Shown here: positions 22,001 to 31,000 of the stretch, one piece after another | Layout: the number at the start of each line of letters is the position of its first letter | How positions within the stretch are numbered: position 1 is the first letter of the stretch | Assembly: GCA_018058135.1 (NCBI GenBank) | Contig: JAGPCK010000002.1 | Coordinates: 1-64,000 of the forward strand | Length of the DNA stretch: 64,000 bases | Source: Bacteroidia bacterium | GTDB taxonomy: Bacteria > Bacteroidota > Bacteroidia > UKL13-3 | Reading direction: 5' to 3' | The notes under the pieces: generated by a model | Told to the model about the DNA's origin: nothing | Database searches by the model: none | What the model saw: only the letters and a program-made list of their open reading frames with translations | Made by a program: the position numbers and the translations under genes

Positions 22001-23962
22001 ACCTGATGAAGAACCGTCTCTGGTTACAGAAATAATATTGTTTCTGATATTCTTCACATAAGAAGGGTCATTAATGGCCATGTAAACATAAATACCATAA
22101 TCAGGGTTAGTGTTGGTTTTTGCTGTTGCATTATCCAATGATATGGTGTTAAAGTAAATAGGCATTGAAATAGGAGAAGCATAATTGTAGTAATCATAAA
22201 TACCATAATTGCTTCCCATACCATTTACATTGTATATAGCATTGTTTCTGATAACGTTTCCAGTATAGTAGTTGTACTGAGAGTATATACCAAAGAATGA
22301 ATTGGTTGTGGTAGTAGAGCCACCGAAAGGATTGTGAATTTTATTCCCTTCAATCACCAGATTTTGGTTGTACCACTGAGTGCTGATACCATACACTGTA
22401 GTACTCGAAATTCTGTTCGGGCGTGTAATGGTGTTTCCACTTATGAGCAGGTTATTGGTATAATACTGAATGTAAATACCCGACTCAAAGAAATCGGAAA
22501 TAGTATTGTTTATAAATTGATTGCCGCTGGTATTAGTACCTGAGGTATTTCCGTAGAGGTTAATTCCTCTGTAAGGACCACCGTTGGCATTACCAATAAT
22601 CTGACATCCTCTGATGAGGTTGTTATTTCCATTACTACCTGAAGCTGTTGTAGAAGTAGGTGAATTACTAAAGTTAATACCTGCTGAAAAGTTGGAGTTG
22701 GTACTGGTAACAGATCCCAAATCAATGACACAACTGTCAATGATGTTGTTGTCTGCTGAAGTATTAAACAACACTCCGTATCCATAGTTAGAACTTGTAG
22801 AAGCAATGGTTATATTCTTGAAACGAACATAATCTGCTCCATTAAGTCTTACTACAGCATAATTAGTAGGAGATCCTGGGAAATCAAACTTGAGCACACG
22901 GGTAGATGCATTTCCTGCACCACCGTTAAAAGTAATTGTATTGGTAGCAGAAGCACCGGTAATTGGTGGAATTACAATCTGCTCATTAAATGTTCCTTTT
23001 GCAACGGTTATATTTACTGGTCCGGTAATGCCACCGCAACTTAGCGCCTGCACAGCATCAGAAAAATTGTTAAAGTTTGTTCCTGAAGTTGCTTGAGATG
23101 AATCCACGGTGTAGTTACCACTCATGGTGTTACAAATCAGAATAGTTCTGCTCAATGTGTCGTTGTTCAGATTTGCATCAGAGGGTGCAGAGGCAAATGC
23201 TTTGAAAGGAAACACACCTGTAGAAGAAATATTTAACTGAGTGGTTATGGCAGTTGTAGTGCCAGCCCCGGCAGCTAAGGAGCCTGAGAAGGTTTGTGTT
23301 ACAGGTGTGCCATTGTTAAAACGATAACCCAGTGATGCTGAAGTAATGGTGGTAGCACCAACATTGAACCATCTGATTGAAATATTATTGTTACCAACAG
23401 CAAAAGTCGCAGGTGATGTAAGAACATATGCTAAAGCATCTGTTCCACTAGTTGCTCTTACTACAAAAAGGTAATCTTCGTATTCTCCGTAATTTGTAGC
23501 ACATGGACCGGGAGGAGTTCCCATACCACCAAACTCTGAGCCTATACGCATTCTGTATACTCCCGGTGATACTGTGGGTACAGTAAATGAGCCGGTTTGT
23601 GTTGTACCGGGGTTATATACTGTATTGGTCCACATGTATTCTGAACCAAAGGTTGTGTTAAAAGTACCATCATTGTTCCAGTCAATGTAAATGGCTACCC
23701 TGGTAGAATTACTTGGGCCAAGTGTTACTGATACGTTTTGAGTTGCACCTGCAGTATTCGATGCTGATAAATTGGTGAAATCAAAATAGGTAGGTGGTGT
23801 ACCGGGCGTGGTAGTCGTATTATTAATGGTACCAATGGTAACATTTGTAATACCGATACCATAGTTCGCCACATTGGCTACCGTGGGCGTACAGTACGTT
23901 TGAGCATACCCTACCGAACAAATAGCCAGGTAGAGCAAAATTAAGTAAAGCGACTTTCTCAT
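16013..23962 (-). CDS. Giant T9SS surface protein: GEVED, three beta-helix modules, six PKD stalk
   Basis: 2649 residues, the largest product here. A signal peptide covers 1-20 (ending VGYAQ). A GEVED-type domain follows (about 22-170; IDWNNDGTF, GEYEDYLF), then a CARDB-like region. Three long right-handed beta-helix modules start near residues 280, 874 and 1455; each opens with a related line (for example MSGNYTVDSSQ, LAGAYTIDPLGSGSTNF, MSGAYTINPGGSGLTNF) and carries many N-N-I-I/G-I-Y coils. The shared pre-PKD module starts near 1945, followed by six PKD domains and a type A sorting domain (FDVYPNPFRNQATIAYN). It lies 38 nt after the preceding paralogue, so the two are probably co-transcribed. 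The beta-helices suggest carbohydrate binding; no catalytic site is evident. Confidence 0.92.
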   Translation of the reverse strand: MRKSLYLILLYLAICSVGYAQTYCTPTVANVANYGIGITNVTIGTINNTTTTPGTPPTYFDFTNLSASNTAGATQNVSVTLGPSNSTRVAIYIDWNNDGTFNTTFGSEYMWTNTVYNPGTTQTGSFTVPTVSPGVYRMRIGSEFGGMGTPPGPCATNYGEYEDYLFVVRATSGTDALAYVLTSPATFAVGNNNISIRWFNVGATTITSASLGYRFNNGTPVTQTFSGSLAAGAGTTTAITTQLNISSTGVFPFKAFASAPSDANLNNDTLSRTILICNTMSGNYTVDSSQATSGTNFNNFSDAVQALSCGGITGPVNITVAKGTFNEQIVIPPITGASATNTITFNGGAGNASTRVLKFDFPGSPTNYAVVRLNGADYVRFKNITIASTSSNYGYGVLFNTSADNNIIDSCVIDLGSVTSTNSNFSAGINFSNSPTSTTASGSNGNNNLIRGCQIIGNANGGPYRGINLYGNTSGTNTSGNQFINNTISDFFESGIYIQYYTNNLLISGNTITRPNRISSTTVYGISTQWYNQNLVIEGNKIHNPFGGSTTTTNSFFGIYSQYNYYTGNVIRNNAIYNVNGMGSNYGIYDYYNYASPISMPIYFNTISLDNATAKTNTNPDYGIYVYMAINDPSYVKNIRNNIISVTRDGSSSGALRYGLYFQDAFRMVSDYNLLNVNATVGTNVAVYQNGTNYNTIGAWRASNSNAFDQNSFSVNPQFVNIVSNVTPTSCAVNNRGVAITGITTDITGATRGTVPDPGAFEFNAGGANDAGISSLVNPGGIYCAGSQTVSVKLKNFGTATLTSATINWVIGGTGQTPFSWTGSLAPGAETTVNIGTYNFPASPVSFSTYTTSPNGSSDACNFNDTMVMPTVQAGLAGAYTIDPLGSGSTNFINFATAVTALQQRGVCSAVTFNVAAGTYNEQVILTPVSGASAANTITFNGGTGNAATRILQFPTSSNGYGHVDLNGADFITFKNMTLKSYVGQTSGYFGVLVRNQADNNIIDSCIIDMGGLTTITTSNMGIVMSGSQFSYTSSGNHGSNNIFRGNLIKGSATGGAYYGISIYPSSNGTAGTLNNKIIGNNIQDFYNYGIYTYYANSTLISGNDISRPNRTSATTTYGIYAWYDDYAVYENNSIHDPFTGSPTTTSTFYGLYLYNNSGGSGPVKAINNKLYNLNSNGSLYPIYVQYEQNMLIAHNSISMDHTTSTSTSTSYGIYFYWANVAATPAIIKNNIISITRGGTGTKYAMYLQYYYFNSDNNIINLSATNASMGYYYGYRPTAYTTLGTGTYATLALWKSGQPGMDVNSVALNPTFTNAATGNLTPTNTSANNVGGATSVTLDINGNPRHPTMPDPGAYEWGPACSGTPTVFGVTINNGGSPVCNGSTVVLTAQFDFVSGLTFQWQESTNGTSYSNITGATNFSYTTPPITSPMYYRCAVTCSTSSQTATTSAVIVNTGMSGAYTINPGGSGLTNFTNFTAAINAMNTFGICGPVTFTVSNGTYPGRVVIPQILGATATNTVTFDGGSGNADNVLITEAFTTTPITSYAIVHLNGADNIRFRNMTVKTTSTNYGWGFLINNAANNNIVENCTVDLSGGTSLSTALMGIVFSGSSTNYSTTGNHSNNTIVQNNYIKGSATGGAYFGISNYGSFNTSENMNVSILNNRVENFYQYGIYGYYYSPNMIIRGNTISKPNRTAATTFYGIYTTGGYGRIIDGNTITNPFGGAPTTTNTFYGIFTNNDGTPALPAVISNNLIHSSYCNGQMFGIYASSTYYASITHNTIVFDADASNTNNTSTIYGIYSTGSTSASYPLDFKNNIIHITRSGGTRYGIYQASNPYYMASDNNNIYVNGTGSTNYFGFRGGNQATMAAWRTATGGDNSSVSIDPIFTAAWDYTPTNPSLNNLGAPSSNLYQMVSMDKNGLARKPSAPDLGCIEWTPLCVGSGITQGAPFQGTMRAGSLSDFDHLKAEDTVTFQIVPPTGYTNAGFGSTWTVENFSFKTVNGTAPGATDTATVMASASSSGSLWFSPDQMYTDSMYVLTFNIKSLSGAQECVSDFQRHVYVAPLPEPDFDTVGNCLGYALTINNTSSILRGGMSYEWNFGDTTSNNTSTDYKPSYTFSRPGVFTVTLKATSDLGYSTTTVKQIEISYEPQPNFTATAACTGDSIFFTNTTTIGGPQVPLTYTWNFADGGATSNAVSPSKLYATIGVYNVQLNASTAGGCNKSIFKNVTVFPRPTAAFTSANACLGDNTSFTNGSTVTYGNIGNEWLFGDGTTSTDANPTKKYTTATTYTVKLRVYTEYGCRDSVSKSVTVVAKPTADFATASFCDNDSTVFSNSSSANGGPALTYTWNFGDNSNSSSNASTLKHMYEDGNYTVVLNATNGSCSDSKQMQITIAEAPEASFMVNSTVCQGNATSFNNTSSNGSGTPSYSWMFGSTGTSAVKDPSYTFPGAGTFDVWLKVNSGSCSDSVKMAVTVNPNPTASFTAVQTPLVNQRQMSFTPSNNTYSTYLWNFGDGNNSNQLAPVYSYLSNGPFQVTLNVTDANGCVNTSAPQTVSFNVSAGQVMSKSFSFDVYPNPFRNQATIAYNLVKGGNVEVKLFDMTGKEIAVLANAAQNEGSYELSFSAAQYNLAAGTYFVRLSLNGEVQTKQIVQVK

Positions 23963-24000
23963 AAAATGAAGGGTTGTTGGTTTATGTTATGATTATATAT

Positions 24001-27000
24001 TTATTTTTTCAATACGATTGATTTCACTTCTCTGTTGCTGTTGGTAGTAAGCACAATGAAGTAAATACCGGAAGTCATTGCTGAAGTTGAATTCAGTTCA
24101 AACTGATGCTCACCTGCATTAAAGTTACCTGATGCAATGGTACTTACTTTGCGTCCCAATTGATCTATCAGGTCAATATTAACAGAGTTGTTTTCAGCTA
24201 ATACTACTTTTACAACAGCTTTGTCAGAGAATGGATTAGGATATGCCTCGAAACCTGATTTTGAAGCCAGCGTATTTCCATCAGATACGTTGAAGAATAC
24301 GGTTTGGTCTACACCTTTTCCGATACATCCTGCATTGCTTACTGCTGATAATTTTACAGTAAACGGTCCGTTACTTAAGTAACTGTATACAGGAGCAATT
24401 TGTGTAAAGGTTGTTCCATCGCCCATATCCCAAAGGTAGCCCATCAGGTTGGAATCAGCCGGAGTGCATTTAATTTCTCTGATTGCTTTGTTTGTATAAG
24501 CAACAGTAAACGCTGCATTTGGTAAAGCATTTACTACTATGTTCTTAGAAATCATATCCGCACAACCTGCACTGCTGGTAGCTGTTAATGAAACCGGGAA
24601 AGAACCTGCTGCGGCAAAAGTGTGTTTAGGATTCTCCAATGTAGAAGTACCTGCACCAAAGTTCCAGCTGTAACCTAAAGTTCCTGATCCTATAGTAGAA
24701 AGATTGTTGAACTGCAATTCAGTACCTGCACAGGCTCCTGACAAAGTGCCGAAATCAGCAGACGGTTTTTGTGTTACTGCAACAGTTATTGTTTTCTCGT
24801 CACTGCAATTATTTATTGAAGTTGATTTTAATTTAACTGTATACACACCTGTGGTTCCGTATGTGTGTCTGAACGAAGGAGCATTGCTGCCTGAAGTATT
24901 ACCATCACCAAAGTTCCACTCTGTTGAAGCGATTGTTGATCCAGAAATAGTAGATGTATTGGTAAACTTAACTGAATCACCTAAACAGGTGTTGCTGAAA
25001 GTAAAATCAGAAACAGGTTTAACCGATACAACAACATTTTTTCTGATAGAGTCAACACATCCGAATTCGGAAGTAGCAATCATTTTTACAGAGTAAGTTC
25101 CTGTTGCATCATAAGTATGGGTTGGTGATTTCTGCGTTTCATCAGTTCCGTCACCAAACTCCCACTCATAACCAACTAAACCGTAAGCAATAGTGCTGCT
25201 ATTATTAAACTGTGTGTTTAAACCTGAACAAGGTGGGCCACTGGTAAAGTCAGCATCAGGTAACGGGAACACATTCACTTCTTTAGTGATGCTACGCTCA
25301 CAACCCACACTGGTGGTTGCCTTGAGTGTTACATTATAATTCCCGAAAGTTGGATACTGCGTAGACGCATTGGTTTGTGTACTTGTTGAACTATTGCCCA
25401 TTGTCCATAAATAAGTCATAGGGAATTGAGTTCCTTGTAATGTTGACTTATTGGTAAATTGTGAGGTGCCGCCTAAACAAACATTAGTGAAACTAAAGTT
25501 AGGGTCAGGGCGATAGTATACTGTAACTTGTTTGGTAATGGTCTTTTTATAACCGTAACCTGAAGTAACATCTAAAGTAACGGTATATGTGCCGGGGCCT
25601 GAATAGGTATATTTAGGATTTTGATCAATTGATGTGGCATTAGTAGTATCTCCAAAATTCCACAAATAGTACATTTGACCACTACGAATGCTTGAGCTAT
25701 CTGTAAAATTCACGTCTTGTCCGTCACAGGCCAATGATGCACCAAAATTAGGAACAGGTTTAGGAGCCACATATAAGTAACGCTCCAAAGTAGAATCACA
25801 ACCTGTAGACATATTGTATAAGGTGATGTTTAGTTTAAAGGTACTATCAGCATACAAAGCAGAAGGAACAAAACGTAAAGTACCATCATTTGAAACAGAA
25901 GGAACCATTGTTAACGTATCCCCTGTTGCAGGTGGATTACCATATATTGTATTGAAAGAAAGTGCGCTGATGGTCCATGCTGAACCAAAATTAGCATTAT
26001 TAAATGCAGTTGGCGGTACAAGTTTATAGATAACTGTATCCAACTCTCCTACCACATCAGGACTTAATGATGTTCCGATATTGCTCGTTCCTTGGAAAAT
26101 TGTACCGGGCAATAAATCTGCACCTGTTGGGCGTGGATTCATGTTGATGGTAATAGGCAAACGTGAACTAACACAAGCCTTTCTGTAATAAAACTTAATG
26201 TCAATTTGGTAGGTTTGACCCAGGTTTCCGGAGAAAACACTTCCATTATTTATATATGTGTTAGAAATTGTGATATCGCCATTGGTAATAGATGAAGCAG
26301 GATTGTGCATATAAGCTGTACCTGACTCTATAAATACATATACTCCCATAACTTGACCGGCAGGTACTATAAAATTACCGGCAGGTATTTTATTTTCTCC
26401 AAAACCGGGTAACGAATAATTTTTAAGGTCTGCGGCTAATATCCATGATGTTGGAGAAGATTGAAAACCGGTTAAACTACCTAATTTGTAATAAACCTTA
26501 AAATTAGATGCCGTAAAGCCAGTTGTATTAAAGAAACTAAGACTATCAATAATCAAACTGCTATTTCCTGCTGTAACATCAACCATGTATCCGAAGCCTG
26601 AGCCCCCGTAATATGTATTAGATTGAGCAAAGCCAAAATTTTGAGAAGCCGTAAATCTGGCTTTTGCAGCATAAAAAGTTGTAGATGGAGCAACCAATAA
26701 GCCACTTGATAATGTATCATTTATTGCCAACACTCCGCCTCCGGTAGCTGAATTATACCACAGGGTTGAAGTATTTGCCACATTTGTTGTAGATATATTA
26801 ATAGGAGCGCTTCCGCAAACGTTCACCGGATTCTGAGTGAATACTGCATTTCCCGGTGTACTCAGAAAATTAATTGAAGTTAAATTGGTATCGTTCCAAC
26901 GGGCTGTGTCAGATACTATATATGAATAGGATTTGAAATTTACATTTCCGATAGTAGCTGAAGTGTTGATGTAACCCATGATAGCTGTATCACTTCCACC

Positions 27001-27762
27001 GGCAGGAATAGAACGAGAGAAAACCGGACGGTTAAAGGTTGTGGTCATGGCGCCTGTAATATCAGTGGTAATGGAAAAACCTGTCATGGAGTTATTGCCA
27101 TAGTTCTGTATTCTCACTGTTACCGGTGTTGATGTTTCTCCGCAAGAGTTGGCAGGAGAAAGAAGAGCTGTAATACCAACGTTATTTGGTGCTGTTAGCA
27201 TATCAAATCCGAAATCAGACCACTGTGTATCGATATTTCCGGTTGTTGCTGTTTGGCCTGATGCATAAAGCCTTTTACCGGCAAGGGTAGTTGTGTTCAT
27301 AACCATTCCTGTGCCTGTAACTGTTGTATTGGATATTTCAACAACAATGGATTGAGAAGGATTATAAGCAAAACCGTTTTGAAGCGTAATAGCTACCCAA
27401 CCGTTTGCTGTGTGAGACAAAGTAATATTACCTTGATACACCAATGTTCCGTTTGGATAGGTGGTATTGGTAAACGTGGTAGCAGTAGTTTGTGAAAGCC
27501 TCACAATAAGATTCGTAATAGTAGTTGTACCTGTTGCAGTAGGGCGCAAATAAATCTTATTGATTGTGCCACCTTGCAGCGTTCCGGTTAATTCACCCGG
27601 TGCATATATGTAGGCACCTTTGTAATTGTTCCATCCGCTACCTAAGGGAATGGAGTTACCATTCACACCTGTTTGCCTCCTTAGCATAGGTGTTTGAGCA
27701 AATACAGTTACACTTAATGCAGTAAGTGTAAACAATAACATTAACGAGTAAATTTTTTTCAT
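24001..27762 (-). CDS. T9SS type A surface protein with six PKD stalk
   Basis: 1253 residues from ATG 27762, which gives the signal peptide MKKIYSLMLLFTLTALSVTV ending FAQ; the ORF could start 21 residues earlier but that extension weakens the signal. The head has a beta-rich N-terminal region (about 25-200), a CARDB-like domain (about 200-310), an Ig-like segment (about 315-385) and a further beta domain. The shared module begins near LLPGTIFQGTSN (about 547), followed by six PKD domains and a sorting domain starting FEAYPNPFSDKAVVK. It sits between two paralogues on the same strand. Role: exported cell-surface or adhesion protein, by family inference; its ligand is unknown. Confidence 0.9.
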   Translation of the reverse strand: MKKIYSLMLLFTLTALSVTVFAQTPMLRRQTGVNGNSIPLGSGWNNYKGAYIYAPGELTGTLQGGTINKIYLRPTATGTTTITNLIVRLSQTTATTFTNTTYPNGTLVYQGNITLSHTANGWVAITLQNGFAYNPSQSIVVEISNTTVTGTGMVMNTTTLAGKRLYASGQTATTGNIDTQWSDFGFDMLTAPNNVGITALLSPANSCGETSTPVTVRIQNYGNNSMTGFSITTDITGAMTTTFNRPVFSRSIPAGGSDTAIMGYINTSATIGNVNFKSYSYIVSDTARWNDTNLTSINFLSTPGNAVFTQNPVNVCGSAPINISTTNVANTSTLWYNSATGGGVLAINDTLSSGLLVAPSTTFYAAKARFTASQNFGFAQSNTYYGGSGFGYMVDVTAGNSSLIIDSLSFFNTTGFTASNFKVYYKLGSLTGFQSSPTSWILAADLKNYSLPGFGENKIPAGNFIVPAGQVMGVYVFIESGTAYMHNPASSITNGDITISNTYINNGSVFSGNLGQTYQIDIKFYYRKACVSSRLPITINMNPRPTGADLLPGTIFQGTSNIGTSLSPDVVGELDTVIYKLVPPTAFNNANFGSAWTISALSFNTIYGNPPATGDTLTMVPSVSNDGTLRFVPSALYADSTFKLNITLYNMSTGCDSTLERYLYVAPKPVPNFGASLACDGQDVNFTDSSSIRSGQMYYLWNFGDTTNATSIDQNPKYTYSGPGTYTVTLDVTSGYGYKKTITKQVTVYYRPDPNFSFTNVCLGGTSQFTNKSTLQGTQFPMTYLWTMGNSSTSTQTNASTQYPTFGNYNVTLKATTSVGCERSITKEVNVFPLPDADFTSGPPCSGLNTQFNNSSTIAYGLVGYEWEFGDGTDETQKSPTHTYDATGTYSVKMIATSEFGCVDSIRKNVVVSVKPVSDFTFSNTCLGDSVKFTNTSTISGSTIASTEWNFGDGNTSGSNAPSFRHTYGTTGVYTVKLKSTSINNCSDEKTITVAVTQKPSADFGTLSGACAGTELQFNNLSTIGSGTLGYSWNFGAGTSTLENPKHTFAAAGSFPVSLTATSSAGCADMISKNIVVNALPNAAFTVAYTNKAIREIKCTPADSNLMGYLWDMGDGTTFTQIAPVYSYLSNGPFTVKLSAVSNAGCIGKGVDQTVFFNVSDGNTLASKSGFEAYPNPFSDKAVVKVVLAENNSVNIDLIDQLGRKVSTIASGNFNAGEHQFELNSTSAMTSGIYFIVLTTNSNREVKSIVLKK

Positions 27763-27970
27763 ATAAACGGCTTTAAATTTTAACAATTGAATAAACACTG
27801 CTTCACATAAAAGCAACATTTTCACTTCTCGAATTTATACGAAAAAATTACATATCGATGAATAGAATATAAAAAAAAAAGTTAGAGCGAATCGATTGAA
27901 ACCATACTGCTGAATATCAATAAGTTAATTTCAATATTAGTGTAGCGCTTAATAGACAGCCTATGTGCGT

Positions 27971-28004
27971 AAAAAAAGCGACACCCTTGAGGGTGTCGCT
28001 TTAA
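27971..28004 (-). terminator. Intrinsic terminator after the 28026 surface-protein gene
   Basis: Twelve-base arms AAAGCGACACCC/GGGTGTCGCTTT around TTGA, 23 nt past the stop. On the minus strand it runs into a T-tract. It separates this gene from the paralogue starting at 27762, so that one needs its own promoter in 27763-27970, where I see no perfect -7 box. Confidence 0.88.
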
Positions 28005-28025
28005 ATATAAACCAACTAGAACTTC

Positions 28026-31000
28026 CTACTTTAAAATAACAAAGGACCCTGAGTAAAATCCTGCTGAAGTAAATACTTTAACATGATACAAACCGTTGGC
28101 AAATGAACCAGTGTTAATTTCAAAAGAACCTGAGGCATTCATTCCATTAATTGCCACCTGTTGTTTCTGACCAAGTGAATTGTAAATCTCCATCTTCATT
28201 CCTGCATCAGGTAAAACACCACTTATGGTAATCTGATGTGTTGCGGGGCTCGGATAAATCATTAATCCGGAGAGTGCCTTTTCTTCTACTGAAACATTAA
28301 ACATTATTTGCTGAGTGCTATTGTTTACACAGCCGTTTACATCTGTAACAGCAAGTTGAACAACAAAAGGACCATTGCTTGTAAAACTATGTACCGGACT
28401 AATCTGGTTGTATGTATTGCCATCGCCCATGTCCCACGCATAGGTGTCAAAGGTATTTAACGATGGAGTAAACGATACTTGTCTTTGATCAGTTGGTGAG
28501 TTTTTCACAAATGTGAAGGCGGCATTGGGCAGATTATTAACTACAATGTTTTTAATCAATGTATCTGTACAACCCGACTCGTGTGCTGTTACCAATTTAA
28601 CTGCATAGGTACCGGAGGCAGCAAATGACTTCTCAGGCATCTCATCTGTAGAAGACGTGTTGTCGCCAAAGTTCCAGTAATATTGCTTAGCACTTGATGA
28701 ATTGTTCGTTAAACCAATATCACCATTTACGCATCCCTGAGTTTTAATGCCGAACACTGACTGAGGTACTGACTTCACAGTAATATTTTTGGATAATACA
28801 GACGTACAATATGCCGTAGATGTGTTCAACTGAATAGTATAAGTTCCGGGTAAGTCATACAGATGAGAGAATGACGAGCTGTTGTTGGTTGTTGTATCTC
28901 CGTCACCTAAATTCCAGTAGGAATCAAAACCGGTTGAACCACCGGCCAACAAAGAGGTGTTAGTAATAACGGCATTTTTACCATTACACACATCTGCAAC
29001 TGTAAATGCAGGCATTGGAACCGCATGTACCACTACTTGTTTGATAACAGAATCCACACAACCAAAATCTGAAATGGCTCTTAACTTTACATTGTATGTA
29101 CCTGCAGTAGCAAACGAATATTTTGGATTTTTATCGTTGGAAATAATTCCGCTACCAAGTTGCCACTCTTGTCCAACAGAGCCAAAAGAGATTGATGAGG
29201 TATTCGTGAATAAAATATCCTGACCAGCGCAAGCATTGTTTACATTAAAGGCAGCTACCGGATAAGGGAACACCGTTACCTGACGTGTGAATGTTGAAGA
29301 ACAACCTATGCTTGATGTAGCTTTAAGTGTTGCTGTGTAAACACCTGCTGCTGCATAAAGTCTTGAAGGGTTGATTTGTGTGCTGGAGGTGCCGTCACCA
29401 AAGTTCCATTCATAACTTAATGTAACACTACCGGGAATGGTGGTACCGTTAGTAAACTGAACTGCTGATTTATCGCAAGTATTGTCTGATGTAAAAATCA
29501 CACTTGGATTATGTCCTACTTCAACTGTAGATGTTTTCTGTGAAGTGTATCCTAAATCAGATGTAACGGTTAATGTAACGGTATATACTCCTGGGCCTGA
29601 ATAGGTGTACTCGGGATTCTGAACAACGGAGGTATCTGCATTGCCTACATCACCAAAATTCCAGAAAAAGCTTAGTGAACCTGAACTTATTGCACTGGTA
29701 TCTTCGAAGGAGATTGGGAATCCGTCACATGCCAATGTTGATTCAAATCCCGGTACAGGAACAGGTGCAATAAATACAAATCGGCTTATATTGGTTTTAC
29801 AACCTGTAGCAATAAACTCTGTAAATAAGTTAACTTCAAAAATAGAATCTGTTTCTGATGCAGTAGGTTTTAAAACCAGCCTTGCTGAATTACTTCCTGA
29901 AGGAGGCAGTAAATAAAACACACCCATAGAAGTGCCAGAAAGTGTTTTAACCGAAGTTAAAGACGCAACCTGCCAGTCAGTTCCATATTGTGCATCTGTA
30001 TATCCTGTAGGTGCACTGAAATTGTATACAATACTATCACCTGATTTCACGTGATCGGGAGAGGCGAATATACCTGCACCATGTGTACCCTGACTTGTAA
30101 CTGCTTTAGAAAACACACTTCCCAGTGGCAGGGGGTGAATGGTGAATGATTGTGTAAGCGTGTCGTTCACGTGATTGGGATCATTAACGTAATCGGTATA
30201 TGCACTTAGGGTGAAATTACTGCCGGTGGTAAAGTTGTAGGTACCGGGCATATAAAGTGTATCTGTTGTTCCGGCCAGCAAAGTGCGGTTTAAAGTAGCT
30301 GATAAATTTTGCACAATACCTCCGGTGAGGTTACATACCACTACAGCTCCCGTAATATTTTGTGTTGCCGAGTTGTTCTTAATTCGTAAAATGATTCTGC
30401 TGCTCTGTTCTCCGCAGGAATTAGTCACCGGTGAAACAATGGCATCTACATTTAAGTCAACAATAGCATCTACATAAGTTATTTCAAGGTAGGGTCGGTT
30501 AGCCGATGAGGCAGCATTCCATCCGTAGTGATACATAAACGATGTTGAACCTGAAACATAGTTCAAACCCATAGCTGTCCAACCTTGCGCTATGCGATTC
30601 TTAACATCTGTGTTGGCCGCACTACCTAAAATAGCATTGCGCCAACCAAAGCTGGTGCCTCCAAAAGGATAGTTACTGATGTAAGCATCGTTAGCTGCTA
30701 TTTCACTTGAAATTGTACCGGCTGCAGCGGCTACCGGGTCTACAGAGTTCATGTCATTAACACGCGTATCTTTTGTTCCTGTTGTAGTGTAGTGATACGA
30801 ATACAAGCGGGTTTGATTTATGGTAGCTGCCAACGGAATAGAGCTGATGTTAAATTTAGCCCAACCCACATTCAATGCTGTGGTTATTCTCAGAAAGCCA
30901 TTAGTTTTTGATGTGGCTGATGTTTGATACCCTGTCCAGAAATTGACACTGCTGGGGTAATAATTGGCTGTAGGATCAACCACTACAGGAAATATTCTTG

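Noticed and set aside
8844-30477. Many plus-strand ORFs of 60-140 codons opposite the giant surface proteins
   Set aside because: They are shadows of repetitive Thr/Ser/Asn-rich coding sequence; none has a signal, domain or promoter.
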